Shown piece after piece: positions 1 to 13,190 of a stretch of 64,000 nucleotides of DNA (positions are counted from its first letter, which is position 1; each line of letters begins with the position of its first letter). Both the position numbers and the translations under genes were made by a program. The stretch is taken from the NCBI GenBank assembly GCA_037957365.1, contig JARHVA010002371.1, forward strand, positions 1,054,001-1,118,000. The letters are read 5' to 3'. The notes under the pieces were generated by a model. That model had not been told where the DNA came from. It was given only the letters and a program-made list of their open reading frames with translations, and did no database searches. This stretch comes from Torreya grandis (lineage: Eukaryota > Streptophyta > Pinopsida > Cupressales > Taxaceae).

Positions 1-390
1 TTATTTTACCTCGGAAACTTGTTCTATCTACACTTTTTTCACTTTTTCTGTTAGATCCTTCATAGTTTATTCAACCCTTTCCTTTACAAATTTATCTATA
101 ACATCCTTCATTGCTTACTCCTCTAAAAAATTATTTTTTAATTATTCATGCTTGTGCATAGATTATTTATTATTATCTTTATTTTTATTGGATACTACAT
201 CAACCTTATATTTCTTATGTTGTTCCTTTTATCTTTGAAGATCTTCCATTTTCTCTTCCTCAACATCCTTGACTACATGCTCAACATTTTCTTGATTTAT
301 TTGTGTATCCTACCCATCTAATTCCTATCTATCCTTTTTATTTTTATCTTCTTCCTCCTTTTTGGATAGATCCTCCTTAGCATTATATTT
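1..390. repeat. Direct repeat copy A (cut by window edge)
   Basis: This stretch matches 2100-2490 in the same orientation at an offset of about 2,100 bp, with scattered substitutions and small indels. Read on the minus strand it gives the same Lys/Glu-rich peptide as copy B but with more stops, so copy A is the more decayed. It may continue left of the window. Confidence 0.75.
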
Positions 391-1924
391 GTTGGCATTG
401 GCATTGTGGAGTTTCCTACTTAAATATGTGGGGTTGATAAGAAATGAATCATAAAAGTTATTGCTCAAAGTGTCATTTACAAAATTTCACCTCTTGCACA
501 CTACTTAGCCTCCTTTTTAGGTTTTCAACTAAGAAGTGTACCAATATACTACCCTTTTTAGGTTTTCAATAGATTAGTGTAGCTATGAGGCTACCCTTTA
601 TGGTTTTTAACCTTTCTAGACATGATCCTAAAACGTATTGCCTTCCCAAACTTTACAATTTTTAAAATTGACAAAATTTTATGTTTGTAGTACCTTATTA
701 TGAAGGTAGAGGCATGGACTACAATGCTGAAGTTGAGTCCACATGTGATGGTAGAGGATCAACTAGATCCATTATTCATGATGTTTATGTTGTGTATTTA
801 GATGTTAGAGGTGTTTTTTATGGTGGAGGCACTTTCTGTGGTGCTTGAGTTATTTTCTTTACTCGTAGGGCTTGTATGAACTAAAAAGGTGGGATAAACT
901 ACAGTTCATCAATGATGGCTTGAATAGAACTTTAAATATTTGAAAAATATTTATTAAAGTATATCCAATTAGATATCTTGTACCATTATAAACAACGTGT
1001 ATATGGGGGTTTGGATTTGTAAGATTGACTAATTATCCTCATTCACTATGTTTGTAATGATAAACACGTGTTGAGTGACCTTGAGTTGGACATCTTGTGA
1101 TATAAACACCATTTTGTCCTAGTATATATGTTTATACATGCCTACAAACATGATATAGAGAATATCATTATCCCAAGTGTGTATTCTTACCATCACATTG
1201 TCTCTTAGATCAATATATTCTTTAAGTGCAGTGTCCATCTTAGCCATTCTAGATATTTGACCTTCCATGATTGCTTTGGATTTATCAATATTGGAGATAT
1301 TTATCTTGATTTCATTCCAAGATTCTTGTGGCATGTATTTATATTTTAGTGTACTAAAATAAATTTAGATAGCCTAATACATCATAATATCAAAAACATG
1401 CTCATAATATTTGAGAAATTAAAATATGGTTTTCACTTCTCCTCACAGTTGTTTACCTTGAGCTCATAGTTGTTGAAATCATTGTGTATTAACCTTATAT
1501 TGTGTAATATTTTTTATCATAACCATAAACTACTTATCCTCAAACATTATAATCTCTCCAAAAACCTATATGATCAACACTAGACACATGCCATCTATCA
1601 CCTTATGTGCCTTGGTCAATATATCATGGAGCTCTACATTTTCCTCTCACATTTGAGTGTTGTGTTATTTTATATTTGACACTTTATATGCATTAGAATA
1701 TTGGAAGGCATCAAATCATTCAAAAAAAATTTCAAGGTTAATTTGGTAACATCTAGTGATACCTCTTGAATTGGCATCACAACAGTAAGCAAAGTCACAA
1801 CTATTATTTGTTTTTATCTAATTTGTGCAATTGGGAGGGTGAATGTTATTATACATAGTAGGGAGTTTTAATATATAGCATCTAATTCATTTTAGTTTCA
1901 AATTTATCCTATAGCTCATTTTTT
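391..1924. other. No recognisable gene
   Basis: AT-rich sequence between the two direct repeat copies. A 71-codon minus-strand open frame at 1119-1334 is moderately rich in charged residues and could be part of an old gag-like protein, but it has no motif I can name. Nothing else supportable was seen. Confidence 0.5.
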
Positions 1925-2660
1925 CCCACTCCTCTTTGAATTGACCCCAATGCTTTATATGTTCTTGAAGGTTGTTCTTAGACACTAGAGATCCTAGCCT
2001 TTATGGATTTGAATATTTATTGGGATTGCACAATTTGTTTTTGTCCCTTAACTCCTTGGACATCTTATTCAACTTATTCTTGTGTTTCTTCTCATGTTCT
2101 TATCTTTCCTTGGCAACTTGTTCTACCTGTACTTTTGTCACTTTTTTTGCTAGATCTTTTACAACTTGTTCAACCTTTTCCTTTACATCTTTATCAGTGG
2201 CATCCTTCATTGCTTGTTCCTTTATAATTTTATTGTTAAGTTATTCCTAATTGTGTAACTATTATTTATTATTACATTTAGCTTCCTTAGATACTACATC
2301 AACCTCAAATTTCTCATGTTGTTCCTCTTGTCTATGCAAATTTTCTATTTAATTTTTACTCAACATCCTTGACTACATGCTTGGGGTTTGATTTATTTAT
2401 TTTCACCTCTTGGACATATCATTAATATCTATCCCTTTTATTTTTATCTTCTTCCTCCTTTTTGGATTGACCCTCCTCAACCTTATCTTTGTCTTTCTTG
2501 GCCTTCATAGTTTCCTAAACTTTTTGTTCCACAATATCCTCTTATAACTTGGGTTTTTCAAGTTGTTGTTGTGCTAAATGTTGATCCACTAGATATTTTT
2601 GTTGTTGTACACTAGTATGGGCTACACATAGTTATGTTGGAGAATATGGAGACAATGGGG
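1925..2660 (-). pseudogene. Lys/Glu/Gln-rich coiled-coil ORF remnant, probably retroelement-derived
   Basis: Read on the minus strand from about 2222 to 1925, one frame is nearly continuous. It gives a highly charged, heptad-like peptide with motifs such as KEKVEQVVKDLAKKV and KKHKNKLNKMSKEL, interrupted by two stops. Upstream, 2300-2660 reads as Glu/Lys- and Gln-rich peptide (for example VEEGQSKKEEDKNK) in shifting frames. Such low-complexity coiled-coil stretches occur in the gag-side ORFs of plant gypsy elements, but no zinc knuckle, protease or RT is attached here. The retroelement origin is therefore inferred from composition and setting. It lies inside a 2.1-kb direct-repeat arrangement. 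Confidence 0.4.
2100..2490. repeat. Direct repeat copy B
   Basis: Second copy of the segment at 1-390. Shared landmarks include the string at 16 and 2115 beginning AACTTGTTCTA and the CTTCCTCCTTTTTGGAT run near 355 and 2455. The constant spacing and shared order point to a segmental duplication or two related element copies, not chance. Confidence 0.75.
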
Positions 2661-5600
2661 TTTAAGGTGGTGGGAATAGAGATGAATATGATATCACTTA
2701 TTTATTACATACACTTATTTTCGGTTGAACAAGTGGAGGGACCAAATTATTACTTTGTCCCTTTGTTTTATGGGTTTAAATAATAGGTTCTTCTTCTTCT
2801 TCTTCTTATTCTTTGACATATTCAACTATGAAAAATGCACCCCATGCATTTTGAGATTTTTAGAGAGGGCCTCATAGTTCCTAAAGTGAAAGGTTTGTGA
2901 GTTAGTAGACTTAGTGTACTTTCATGTGGTATCCTTGCTTCTTCCATGAATGTTTCTTATGTGGTCAACTGCATTGGTTTTATTATAATGGATAATAGAC
3001 CTAAACTTGTTTCACCTACTTGAAAAATTGATTTTGTTATGTCCTTCATCTCTTCATCCTATCCAATAGTATCTAATATGATTGATGGAGGTAATGGGGG
3101 AATCTACATCCTCAAAATGTCAGGGATAATGTTTTACACTTAGAAAGTGCAAACAATCTTACACAATAAAAAATATTTCTCTTATTCTTCCTCAAAAATA
3201 TCATTTTTTATGTCTTCTAGAAGTGACATATAAACTTATTCTTGTATGAGTTATAGTGTTTCTAAGTCATATTATGTTATTATATTTGGCATCTTCCTAT
3301 CAGTGAGCCATGGGGAGGTGTTACGAGTCCTCTACAATAGTGGTGAATATATATGAGTATTTTATTTATGATTTGAATGGTTTGGTTATGCTTTTGGATA
3401 TCCCTACGGTTTTAATGTTTCTTGATACTTTAATTAGGCTTATGCCTTTGCTTGTGATTATGGTAGTAGTTATTTTTCTCACAATAATAGTGATCACAAC
3501 AATTGTACTAACCTAGAAACTAAGGGCTTGAACATTTTTATTTTTAGTTCTACCTTTGTATCATTAAGATAAATGAATAATGAAATAGGTATGATTGGAA
3601 GTTTATCTAATTCATGGATCGAGATTTGGACCCTATTATGCATTTTGGTCACTATAGTGATTGGCCCAAATATTTGAGCACATGTAGAGGCACTCGAGGG
3701 TTCAAGGAGATCAATCCCTAAAATTTGATTTAATATTGATTGAACCTCCTAAGATGTGCACAATTTTTTCTATTTTTTAGCTAGGTGAGGTTTTTGAAAT
3801 CATTCATTGGCCAATAGTCTAAATCTAGTGTGATTGAGTCTTTTGGTGATTTTGATTATATGAAACAAAGAAAAAATACCTTGAATTTATAACGGAAATA
3901 TTAATATGTGCCCAAGATGAACTTATCTATATTTTTGATGAGTTTCATTACAAGGAACTCTATCTAATTAAAATATCCCATAATCGAATCATTTGGTATG
4001 CTATATCAATGAATCATTTAGTAGCTTGTTTGACACTCTTTTCAACCACCTTATTCATTGGATCTTGATATATTTTATTAGAAACATCCCTAATAAAGTC
4101 TCTCAATTTCATTTTCCATTCCTACTTCTAAGTAGTGATGTTTCACAACTGATCATTCTCTATTTCTTTTGCTATTTTGACTTTAGGCTCTTCAACCTCT
4201 CACTCTATAGAAAAGATTCCTTTTAAATATAAGTCTTCTTTGATTTCACTATATTCAAATTATTTTTCATTATCCAAAATTATATTACATGATTGTAATA
4301 ATAATTATTCCCTTTTCTTCTTATCTTGATACTGCTTGATAGCTTTGTTTAGTTTTATAACTTATTATTCATGGGAAATTTGATTTTGCATAGTATGTCA
4401 TCCTTTTACCTATGGCATAAAAATATTTTCATATTTTGTATAAATTTATGTACCATTGGGTTCTCATCCTCAAAAACAAATGTTTGTATGAATTCTTGTT
4501 AGACCTACAACCAATTATTGGTTTCACATTTGTGCTCTTAATGCATATACCATGCACTCAGCATAGGTGCTAAAGTATGTTTGAATATTGTAACATATAT
4601 TTTGGTTATACACCTTAAGATTACTATACATATACACATCTATGAATGTGTAACTTGGGGCATTGACATTCCTAAAAAAATGACCATTTATTTGAGAAAT
4701 AAGCCACAAACTAGAATCTAGATCCCATTAATTCATAAACTTCTTCTAAATGCAATTGATTTTATTTTTGAATTGCCCACCAAGTTATAGTTACACATTT
4801 TAGTGCATAACTTAACATACTATGTTGGGCCCAAAATTTGTCTAAGTATAGATCTATGACAATGCAGAAGATACCTCAACACAAGGCAATCACTTAGTAT
4901 GATTATTGTTTAGACATTTTATGCACTCATAGGAGGAATATTTGTAGACCTTGTGCTAGCTAGACAATGACTAATAGACTCCATCATAACTTGAGCATCA
5001 TTAAGAAGTTGCTACACGTGATGTTCATAGTGTGATGGGAGCAAGGTAGTGTATCCTACAAGATCATGGCATTAAGATTCAGCTCAATAAATGGTGTATG
5101 CCCTCCATAGAGGTTTGAAGATGCTCTTATCTGTTATAAAGTCAAGCTTGTTTTAGTTCTGAGAGTAGGAGAATGAAGGTAGTGAAGCTTTACCAAATTA
5201 ATTTTGAGTATCATTGATGGATGACATTAACACAAGTTTTAGTATAGATACCTTTGAGGACCCAAATTGTAGTTCCCAAACTCACATGTGAGTTTATGGG
5301 CCTTTAGTAGATTTAAGTGAGCATTTCTCTATTTTTATTGATATATATATTCTATTTAATAAAGAATGGTATTGTACTTAAGTGAGTATTAATATGGTTT
5401 ATACATTTACATTATTTGAATGTAGATTAGTTGAAAAATGTTTCTAATAGTTCTAATGCTTAGATTTACATTACGAATACTAAGTTTCAACAAGCTCTCA
5501 GTTTAGTCCTTCATGGAATCTCTATAATTTATGATGATGTCAACATTCTATATATAACTAATCTAAGTATAGGAAAGACCCCATACCACATGATGATATA

Positions 5601-6519
5601 TGTGCCTAAAGTGTGATCCTAAACTTAAATATTTAATCTAATTATTCCATTAAACCCTCCAAGTGCATGAATGATGCTAAGCTAAGGGAGCTAAAGGCCT
5701 GCACTTATGAAGCTATAAAACCACATCATATAGGCTTGCACCCCTATGACCAAAAATAATTACCTAAGATGGATTTATGACTAATAGATAGTTGAATCCC
5801 CCCTAAAATGACTTGTGCCAATGAACTTAACACCACCATTATTTCAATGACCAAATCCCTTGGAAGATTGAGTTGTGCCATGGCACAACTAGCCCAACAT
5901 GGGCCTCGATTCTTTCTCTGCTACACTTTGGGTGAGCACATGAGGCTTACACCTTATGTGAATTGATGTTGGTGTAGTTGTGTGATAAATATTGAGTGAT
6001 ACAATATTATTCTAGGTTTTTTGCTGGTTGTAATAAGTCTAAAACTAACTTGAACAACAAGATAAGCACCTAACAAAGCCAATGACTTAATAACTAACTT
6101 TTGTACAACACACTAACTCTTCACTCTATATTTTGGACATTTTTACATATTGATAGTAAAATATGTTGAATCTTTAGGTGAAAATCACTAAGGAAACTAT
6201 ATTTTATTATCATGGACCATTCTCATAGGTATTACTTCATGGACCCTCATTCCTAGTTCAACATGTGAGCATTTGAGTCACAAATTACAAAAGACATAAC
6301 TTCCCATGATAAATTTACCTAATTTGTGAGATATATATATAGTCTATGTATGTAGGTATTACTTGATAAAAAATATCCACTTCTAACCTAGTCATAGATC
6401 ACATCAATGGTAACTTACCTTCCTCCATGTGAAATTGTTTAACTGGCTTCATTATGTTGATAAGCCAATATAAAAATTATTTTATTTTTTTATAATTTTG
6501 GGAATTATTATGGTTTGTG
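2661..6519. other. No recognisable gene; AT-rich retroelement debris
   Basis: I saw no conserved domain on either strand. A short (TTC)n run lies at about 2788-2807. Minus-strand frames left of the protease remnant, down to about 6500, stay partly open but unrecognised. The open frames at 3310-3516 (+), 3993-4226 (+) and 4524-4709 (-) have no motif and ordinary AT-rich codon content, so I treat them as chance. Confidence 0.45.
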
Positions 6520-7024
6520 TGTGAGATAAGTGAAATATATATTTTTGAAGGCCTCAAGTTTGGGTTCTAAGCTTACCTTAAACTAGTTATCTCCCATATA
6601 TATGTATGGTGATGCAGGTTCTTTAGGGATAATGTAAGGATTGCTCTCAACTTTGTTCACTGGTATGATACTAATGTTGTCTTCTTGATGTGCCTATAAT
6701 TTATTATATATTGTATGAATAGTAATCCACCCATCATATGCCCATTTCTTCTTAATTAATGAAAGATAGTGTGTTTAATCTATTTTCATATCAATTATTT
6801 CAAAGTATCCATGTAGACTTAGATCAACCACCTTTATCTTCACATCCTCTAATCTCCTAATGTGATCTACACATTCATATTTTGTGAGACTTAATGTCAC
6901 AAGGATAGTCTCTCAAGTAGATCTAGTAATCATGTTTACCATAATTCTAAAATCAAGGATCACATTGGGGACCTAATAGAATGTGAGTTTGATGTCCATT
7001 CTAGAATCAACATCCCATGGATTT
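6520..7024 (-). pseudogene. Ty3/gypsy aspartic protease (retropepsin) remnant
   Basis: One minus-strand frame runs from about 7024 to 6520 with only about five stops, which is unusual for this AT-rich DNA. Near its start it reads VILDFRIMVNMI, which lines up with the retropepsin active-site region (D-T/S-G-x-x-N-V/I-M); the Asp is kept and the following Thr-Gly is lost. About 80 codons on, FEIIDMKID precedes KKWAYDGWITI. This resembles the gypsy pattern in which an FEVIE segment is followed by a Leu-Gly-Ile-Asp-Trp-Ala block. The protein would have released gag and pol products in virus-like particles. It is clearly dead. The family call rests on motif memory, not on a search. Confidence 0.45.
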
Positions 7025-7510
7025 TTTCTCTTTACATACCAATCCACCTTTTTAGCTCTTTGTTGTGTCATTTTCCCGTAGTGTGATGGGTGTCATTATT
7101 ACCCCTTCATTTAACCAAATTATTTTGGTGTTAGTTCTTACTAGGGTAGTGTTTAAAGCTATTTGCAATAAGGCACTTATTTATTTTAGGTTAACGGTAC
7201 TATTTTTTGGGGGAGTTTTGATGTTATGCTGATCCATGTCTATTTCTAACTCCTAAACTAATGTTGAAAGGAAATAATCTTGTAGAAAATATAAACAAAC
7301 CAAACTAAACTAAATTGAAGAATCTGGAAATGATCACACACTAATAAAAAAAATTCACCTAAACTAGGTTTCAAACCACACTTAAAATGTAAAATCAATC
7401 TCAAATACACACTTGTAGAATTAATGTTGAAGGAATGGAAATAATTAGATGCTTATCCTGAAAGTAAGACATCAACTATCCAATCTATCATGTAGGTTAT
7501 CAATCTTAAC

Positions 7511-7658
<148 letters not shown>

Positions 7659-8321
7659 TTAATTAAAATAAATAGGAAATAAATTTATAAATACCATAAA
7701 TAATCCCCTGTCACCTTGGGGAGTGGTCCCTTGCTCACCCTCAAATTTAGGTTTCAATCAACTCAACTCTAAGATGTTACTTCAACACATGAATTGAGAA
7801 ATAAAACTACTACAATGTTCTTGTATTTTAAAAAATAACCAAAATTAAAATATATGTATGTATGCATATATATTACATATCCAATCATGGATTTGTTTAT
7901 TTATTCTATATAAAGAAATTATTTATCCCTACATTCTAGGTAATAACTTGACTGCTTTAAAACAAGAATATATTCTAGATAGACTGAGAGATAAAGTTAA
8001 AATAGAAGAACATTGCAATGAGATCTTCAAGGAATCAAAAGATCCATATCAAATAATGAATTCTATTCTTAACTATATATAGCAACCAAATCTATGCATA
8101 CATGACATTCATATCTTCTATCTTTAGTATTGCAACCTAGAATAACAACTTCCAAAAATGGAAGACTAAACAAAAATAGAAAACTATTTATATACATGCA
8201 CAAAAATAAAAATGTCAAAATGAGTCTTCTAGATTTTCATGAAGGTGGAAAATCTATCTAAACCCTTTGAAACATGCTATGATTAATTCTGGATCAATCT
8301 AGATCAATCCATAACAAAATT

Positions 8322-8461
8322 GGTCAAATTTGTAGCTTACAGGTGAAATCCGTAGCTGACTGGTGAAATTTGTAGCCAACTAATGAAATACATTGTTGAC
8401 TGGTGAAATCCATAGTTGACTAATGGAATTTATATCAAGATTAAAAATCCATAGCTAAGCC
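8322..8461. repeat. Tandem array of 20-bp units (about 6 to 7 copies)
   Basis: Units start at 8322, 8342, 8362, 8382, 8402 and 8422, with a decayed seventh. The core is GGTGAAATCCGTAGCTGACT, varying at a few positions. The register is exactly 20 bp with no indels over the five clearest copies. Confidence 0.85.
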
Positions 8462-9599
8462 TTTGATGATTAGTTCTTTGTTTTAGATCATCCTTATCTT
8501 CACGAAATCTTGTCAAAACTCATATTAATGCCACTATTGCTTGTACATATCAAAATGTGAAGCCTAAAAAATGAAAATGGTCAAAACATAATGTAAATAA
8601 GATAGAATTAGACTTTACATGAATTTATATAGATAAAATCATCTATTTCCTACCTTATGCTAGTTTTAAATATCAAGATTACATACAAAGCTCAACCATT
8701 TGACATATTTAAGGCCATAAACTATAACAATAATGAGTCATTTTATTTACTCATTATAGTGCAACATGTTATGAAATAAGTTTGTAATATTAGATGATAT
8801 ATCTTCATAACACAAAGTACTCACCAACTTAAGAAGATCCATCAAAATTGTAACCACTCCATATTAGCACCTTAGGATTTGAACAATATGCCCATGTATC
8901 TATGCATCCACTATCACAACATCTCCTTCTGAATAATTTTGGTTTTAAATTGATTAGAATAATTGAATTGCTTTTCTCATTAAGATAATTTATCTATTAG
9001 TCTTGGGTACTTATATTCTCATACTTTTTGACTGAACTCTCTTGCGACATCTCTAAAAGTGGAAATCCTTACTCCCTATATTGAATTATGGTGAAGACTT
9101 GCATAAAATTTAGACATTTAAGAAGTGAGTTCACCATGTTGATATTTTACACCACCTTTTTATTCTATTATTTTTATAATATAAGACAATATTCTGTATT
9201 ATGTTATCTAATAATTATTAAGTATGCATAATATGTCTACCTTTAAGGATTAAAGAGACAATTCCATGTGATATGGCTGATCTACCACATATATAACACA
9301 TAATTGGTTTCCTATATTCTTATATGTGATTTTGGTATCCACCTTTTACCCTCCTCAGTAGCCTCACCACCTTTATGCCAAACACTATACTTGTTATTAT
9401 CCATCACAACTCCCATATTTTTTATGTGGTGATAGAAGTGCCCATCCTAATTACTAGTGGTATTGTGGGGGTGGAGTTGTCCATATTGACTGATAATTTG
9501 GATACTACATTATCCAACCCACTTGTCAATATGGTGATTTTGGAGTCCACTTGGCTTGATTCTATGGTGATTGAGGTGTCCATGTAGTAGTAGGTTATG

Positions 9600-10990
9600 G
9601 TGTTGGTGGACCCCAAACACCTTTCAATGTCATCTCAACATGTAGACTTGGTGTGTTTTATTTCACTGCTAGAGCTTGCTATGCTACTACTAAAAAGACA
9701 TTTTGAGTGATATATTCCTTCAACTCTTGTAGAGCTCAATAGTTATTCTTATCATGGTCGTGAAATTTCAAAAAATTACAATATAGAATATGATTTTTCT
9801 ATCTGTATTGTTACAATAGATGACACTTCATAGTGGAATGTCTTACTATGCAATAAATTTCATAGAATTTCATCTTAACCTTTGGATATTCAAACATATG
9901 ATGCTTTTATTTTATGCACTTATTTCACCATATTTAAAGTCTTAGTATGTTATTTTCATGTATTTAATTCCTCTTTTGAAAGACAAAATCTATCTTTGCA
10001 TTTATTTTGGTAGTAATAAGAAGACACTCACCACAATATTCTATTTGTTTGACACTGATCAGAATAAATTGTGTGTTAAATTTATTATAAAATTATGTTT
10101 TTATAATGAAAAATCAGATCTTAGGTAATATAACTTCCATAACCCAAGTTGTATTTTTTGAGTCTAAGAATTGAATATTTAATCTATTCATGACATCTAG
10201 AAAACTTATGACAATAGTCTTAAACTAATTCTCCCAATTTTTATTGTATCTCCTTCAAGTTTTGAATGGTCTAAATTGTGAATTTTTGTATTTTTAACAC
10301 CCCAATAGATTTATCCTTGAATAATTTCAAATCCAATAGTCCCATATTATTTTTGAACATAAATACTAGAGATCTACCTCTCAAAGCTACTATGAGCATG
10401 CACCTCTTCACATCATTAGTGGCCACTCCTTTAACTTGAGATTTCATCTCACAAGTCAATAGATATTGATCTAGGTTAGAGGACCCATAATATGGTGTTA
10501 GAGTAACAAAAAATCTCACATTAAGAACCATTTTACCTTTTCTTCCACTTAATACAACTAACTATTTTACTTTAACAAGTGTTTATAAATTCATTGCAGC
10601 TATTTTTGGAGTACTAATAATTTTATGTGTTAGTGACTTATGAGTATCCTCATTAAACTTGCCAAATTTATTTAAGAAATATTCAAACCACTTATCCACT
10701 TTCTTGTATTGTTTAATTTTTTTAGTTAAATAATTAGGCTCAAGGGATGCATCCCCTTGGATTGAATGAGCCTAAATTGGAGTAACTTCCCCTTTCAATC
10801 CTAAACCTAACTTAACCATGTACATCATCATGACTTCTTCTAATGACTATATTTCATAATAAAATAATATCTTAATTAGTAATTGCTTTCTATTATCTAA
10901 CTATTCTACTAGCATGTATGTAGCTTTTCTTTGATCACTTCGGTTTCTATTTTTCTTCAGGTCAATTCCCATATCCCATATAATCTATAT
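9600..10990 (-). pseudogene. Ty3/gypsy gag remnant (capsid plus nucleocapsid)
   Basis: From about 10,980 leftward one minus-strand frame is largely open. It includes an uninterrupted 86-codon run at 10271-10531, where YYGSSNLDQYLLTCEM and the following basic segment resemble a gypsy gag capsid core. Near 9790-9680 the frame reads CNFLKFHDHDKNNY followed by ALQELKEYITQNVF. This looks like a gag zinc finger of the C-x2-C-x3-H-x5-C type in which the second and last Cys have mutated. Left of this is a Pro-rich segment. Gag would form the particle shell and bind element RNA. It may belong to the same old element as the protease remnant at 6520-7024, which lies downstream on the same strand, but that link is inferred. 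Confidence 0.45.
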
Positions 10991-12389
10991 TGTCTCTATA
11001 ATATCTACGATGCCTTTGGTTCGTTCATAGTCTTCAAATTATCTTTGATATTTATTTCCTCTCATAGTCTTTGTAGTCTTTAGTCTACTCCTATTCAGAG
11101 TTGATTTTGGCCCTTTTTTATGTACCACTCTATTTATTCCATCTATTTTAATATCACAACTCTCTTTGAAGTTCCAACATTACCTTCTCACTCTGCTTCT
11201 TTGTGTCATCTATATTCTAGGTCTAGGTTTAGATTCCTTACTTCTTCCTCATTCACTCTTCTTAGTTTTCATCCCCATAGTTCCCTAAGTGACCACTCCA
11301 TGTATATTAAAATTGACACCATGGCCTTTTCCATAACCAATATTTTCAACAAGATAGGTAGATGATACAAGAATTTACCCCTAATTCCTTAGATAAATAA
11401 GTCATACATAACTTCAAATGTAATATATCCTTGTACAAAAAATGTAGTGACATATCTGTCAATTATGGTCTTCACCTAGTGACCAATTTCACGTATCCAA
11501 TCAATATCTAAGTTTATAATTTTTTCAATCTTCTATTTTCTCCAAGAAAAGTAATCTATTTATCTTGGTTTGAACCAATAGTACTCAAGTCTTGACAACT
11601 AGATGACTATTAATTCAAGAAATTTGTATCATAAAATTTCATAAATCTCACTATAGATATGTTTAATTATTATTTCTTTCATAGAGCCTCCTACTCTTAT
11701 GGATTCTTCTTCCATGATCTTTTTTATTCTTTCATATAACAAACACTCAATGTCTCTTTGATTGAGTAATCATCTTAGCATATTTCAAGAATTTCCATGC
11801 TCACCACACCATTATAAATAGAGGTTCTTAGATTTCATTGTAATAACATGACAATATTGGTATTGGGTGATTTGGTTACAAGTTCAAAATATTTAAATAG
11901 AATTATGTAAATTATAATAATTCTTTCTTAGGGTACATTAAATTAAAGATAGTTTATGAGCTAAGATCATACATCATTATTATATTAAACATGTAGATTT
12001 GAAAAAATATGGAAAACTTATGTGCACAAAATAACGTATAAAAATTTCAATGGAGCCAAAAAATGATCTGTATATCATTATCTTTATCTTTACAAGAATC
12101 ATAATTATTTCTCCTTTACACTACAAGTATTTATAGAACTATGATCAAGCTCTATCACTTCACATTCATGACTTTTCCATTATATCATCAAAAGAGTCTT
12201 TCCATCTTCTACAGTCTTTTGATATTCAACCAAAATCTAATTGCATACAAAATATTCCATATCTCACACTTGTCAATTATACATTAATTCTACAAATTTA
12301 CACTTCATAGTTTACTACCAACACATCATATTTCAACATAGCATTCAAAATCCAAAAATAAAATTCCACACAAAACTAATTTTACTAAA
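10991..12389. other. No clear gene; possible N-terminal gag debris at the left
   Basis: 10,991-11,400 read on the minus strand gives short Glu/Arg-rich pieces that could precede the gag remnant. The remainder to 12,389 shows nothing I can name on either strand. Confidence 0.4.
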
Positions 12390-13190
12390 AATCTATTTTA
12401 ATTCTTGCTAATTAGAAGTGTATTTTTATGAATTACATTAGCTTTTTTAGGGTTAATGGTGATACATTATTTGGTGATAATATGGTCCAATAAATTACCT
12501 TAGGTGACACAAAAATTATCTTCCTTGGGTTGAGAGAAAGACCTTACCTTTTGCATCTTTCAAAAACTTATCTCGAATGATCTACATGTTGGAACATGTG
12601 ATTTGATAAAAAGGGATATAAAATATAATAAATTTTCTTACATGACATTTAAAATAGTAATAAATGGCATGTTATAATGTGGCACTAACATACTTAAACT
12701 AAATAGAATTCTATTACTTTAAAATGTTCCCCAATTTCATAGTAAAATAAGTTTTTTTTATAGGGTCCTTGTCTACCAACACTTGATTATAGCCTACAAA
12801 TTCATCTAGATAAGACATCATCTTTGAGCCACTCACCATTTGAAAGATTTTGCCTAGGGAAGACAAGGGATAATTATATTTATTTTAGGCTCTATTTAGG
12901 TTTATAAATTCAAAACAAATCCTATTTTCACCATTTTTGTTGTGGGAAGTCATAAAATTAGACATCCATGTGGAATTTTTTATTGGATTTTTTTTTTTTT
13001 TTTTTATACAATAATATTTGGAACTTCCTTTTAAATGAGAGGCTTAAGGATATGATTTACTAGTCATTATCTTTTCCTGAAAGGTTCATGGTATTCTTTT
13101 AGTGGGATAGTTTGAGTTATGACCCATTAAATCAAATATTTTAAGGTCCTCATATAACCATGTGATCACATCATTGTACTATAAAAAATA
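12390..13190 (-). pseudogene. Ty3/gypsy reverse transcriptase remnant
   Basis: Minus-strand frames recover the order of a gypsy RT. First comes a connector, DVITWLYEDLKIFD, then a segment ending HNKNGENRICFEFINLNRA, equivalent to the block ending in a Phe-Arg-Asn-Leu-Asn-Arg-Ala string. Next is SKMMSYLDEFVGYNQVLV, equivalent to the first catalytic Asp region (LDGFSGYNQ). At the C-terminal side NPKKANVI follows a GNLLDHI-like stretch. The YxDD box itself is not readable. An 18-base poly-T run near 12,987-13,004 and several frameshifts interrupt it. RT copies element RNA into cDNA; this copy cannot. It lies upstream, in minus-strand order, of the gag remnant at 9600-10990, so it belongs to a different element copy. 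Confidence 0.5.
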
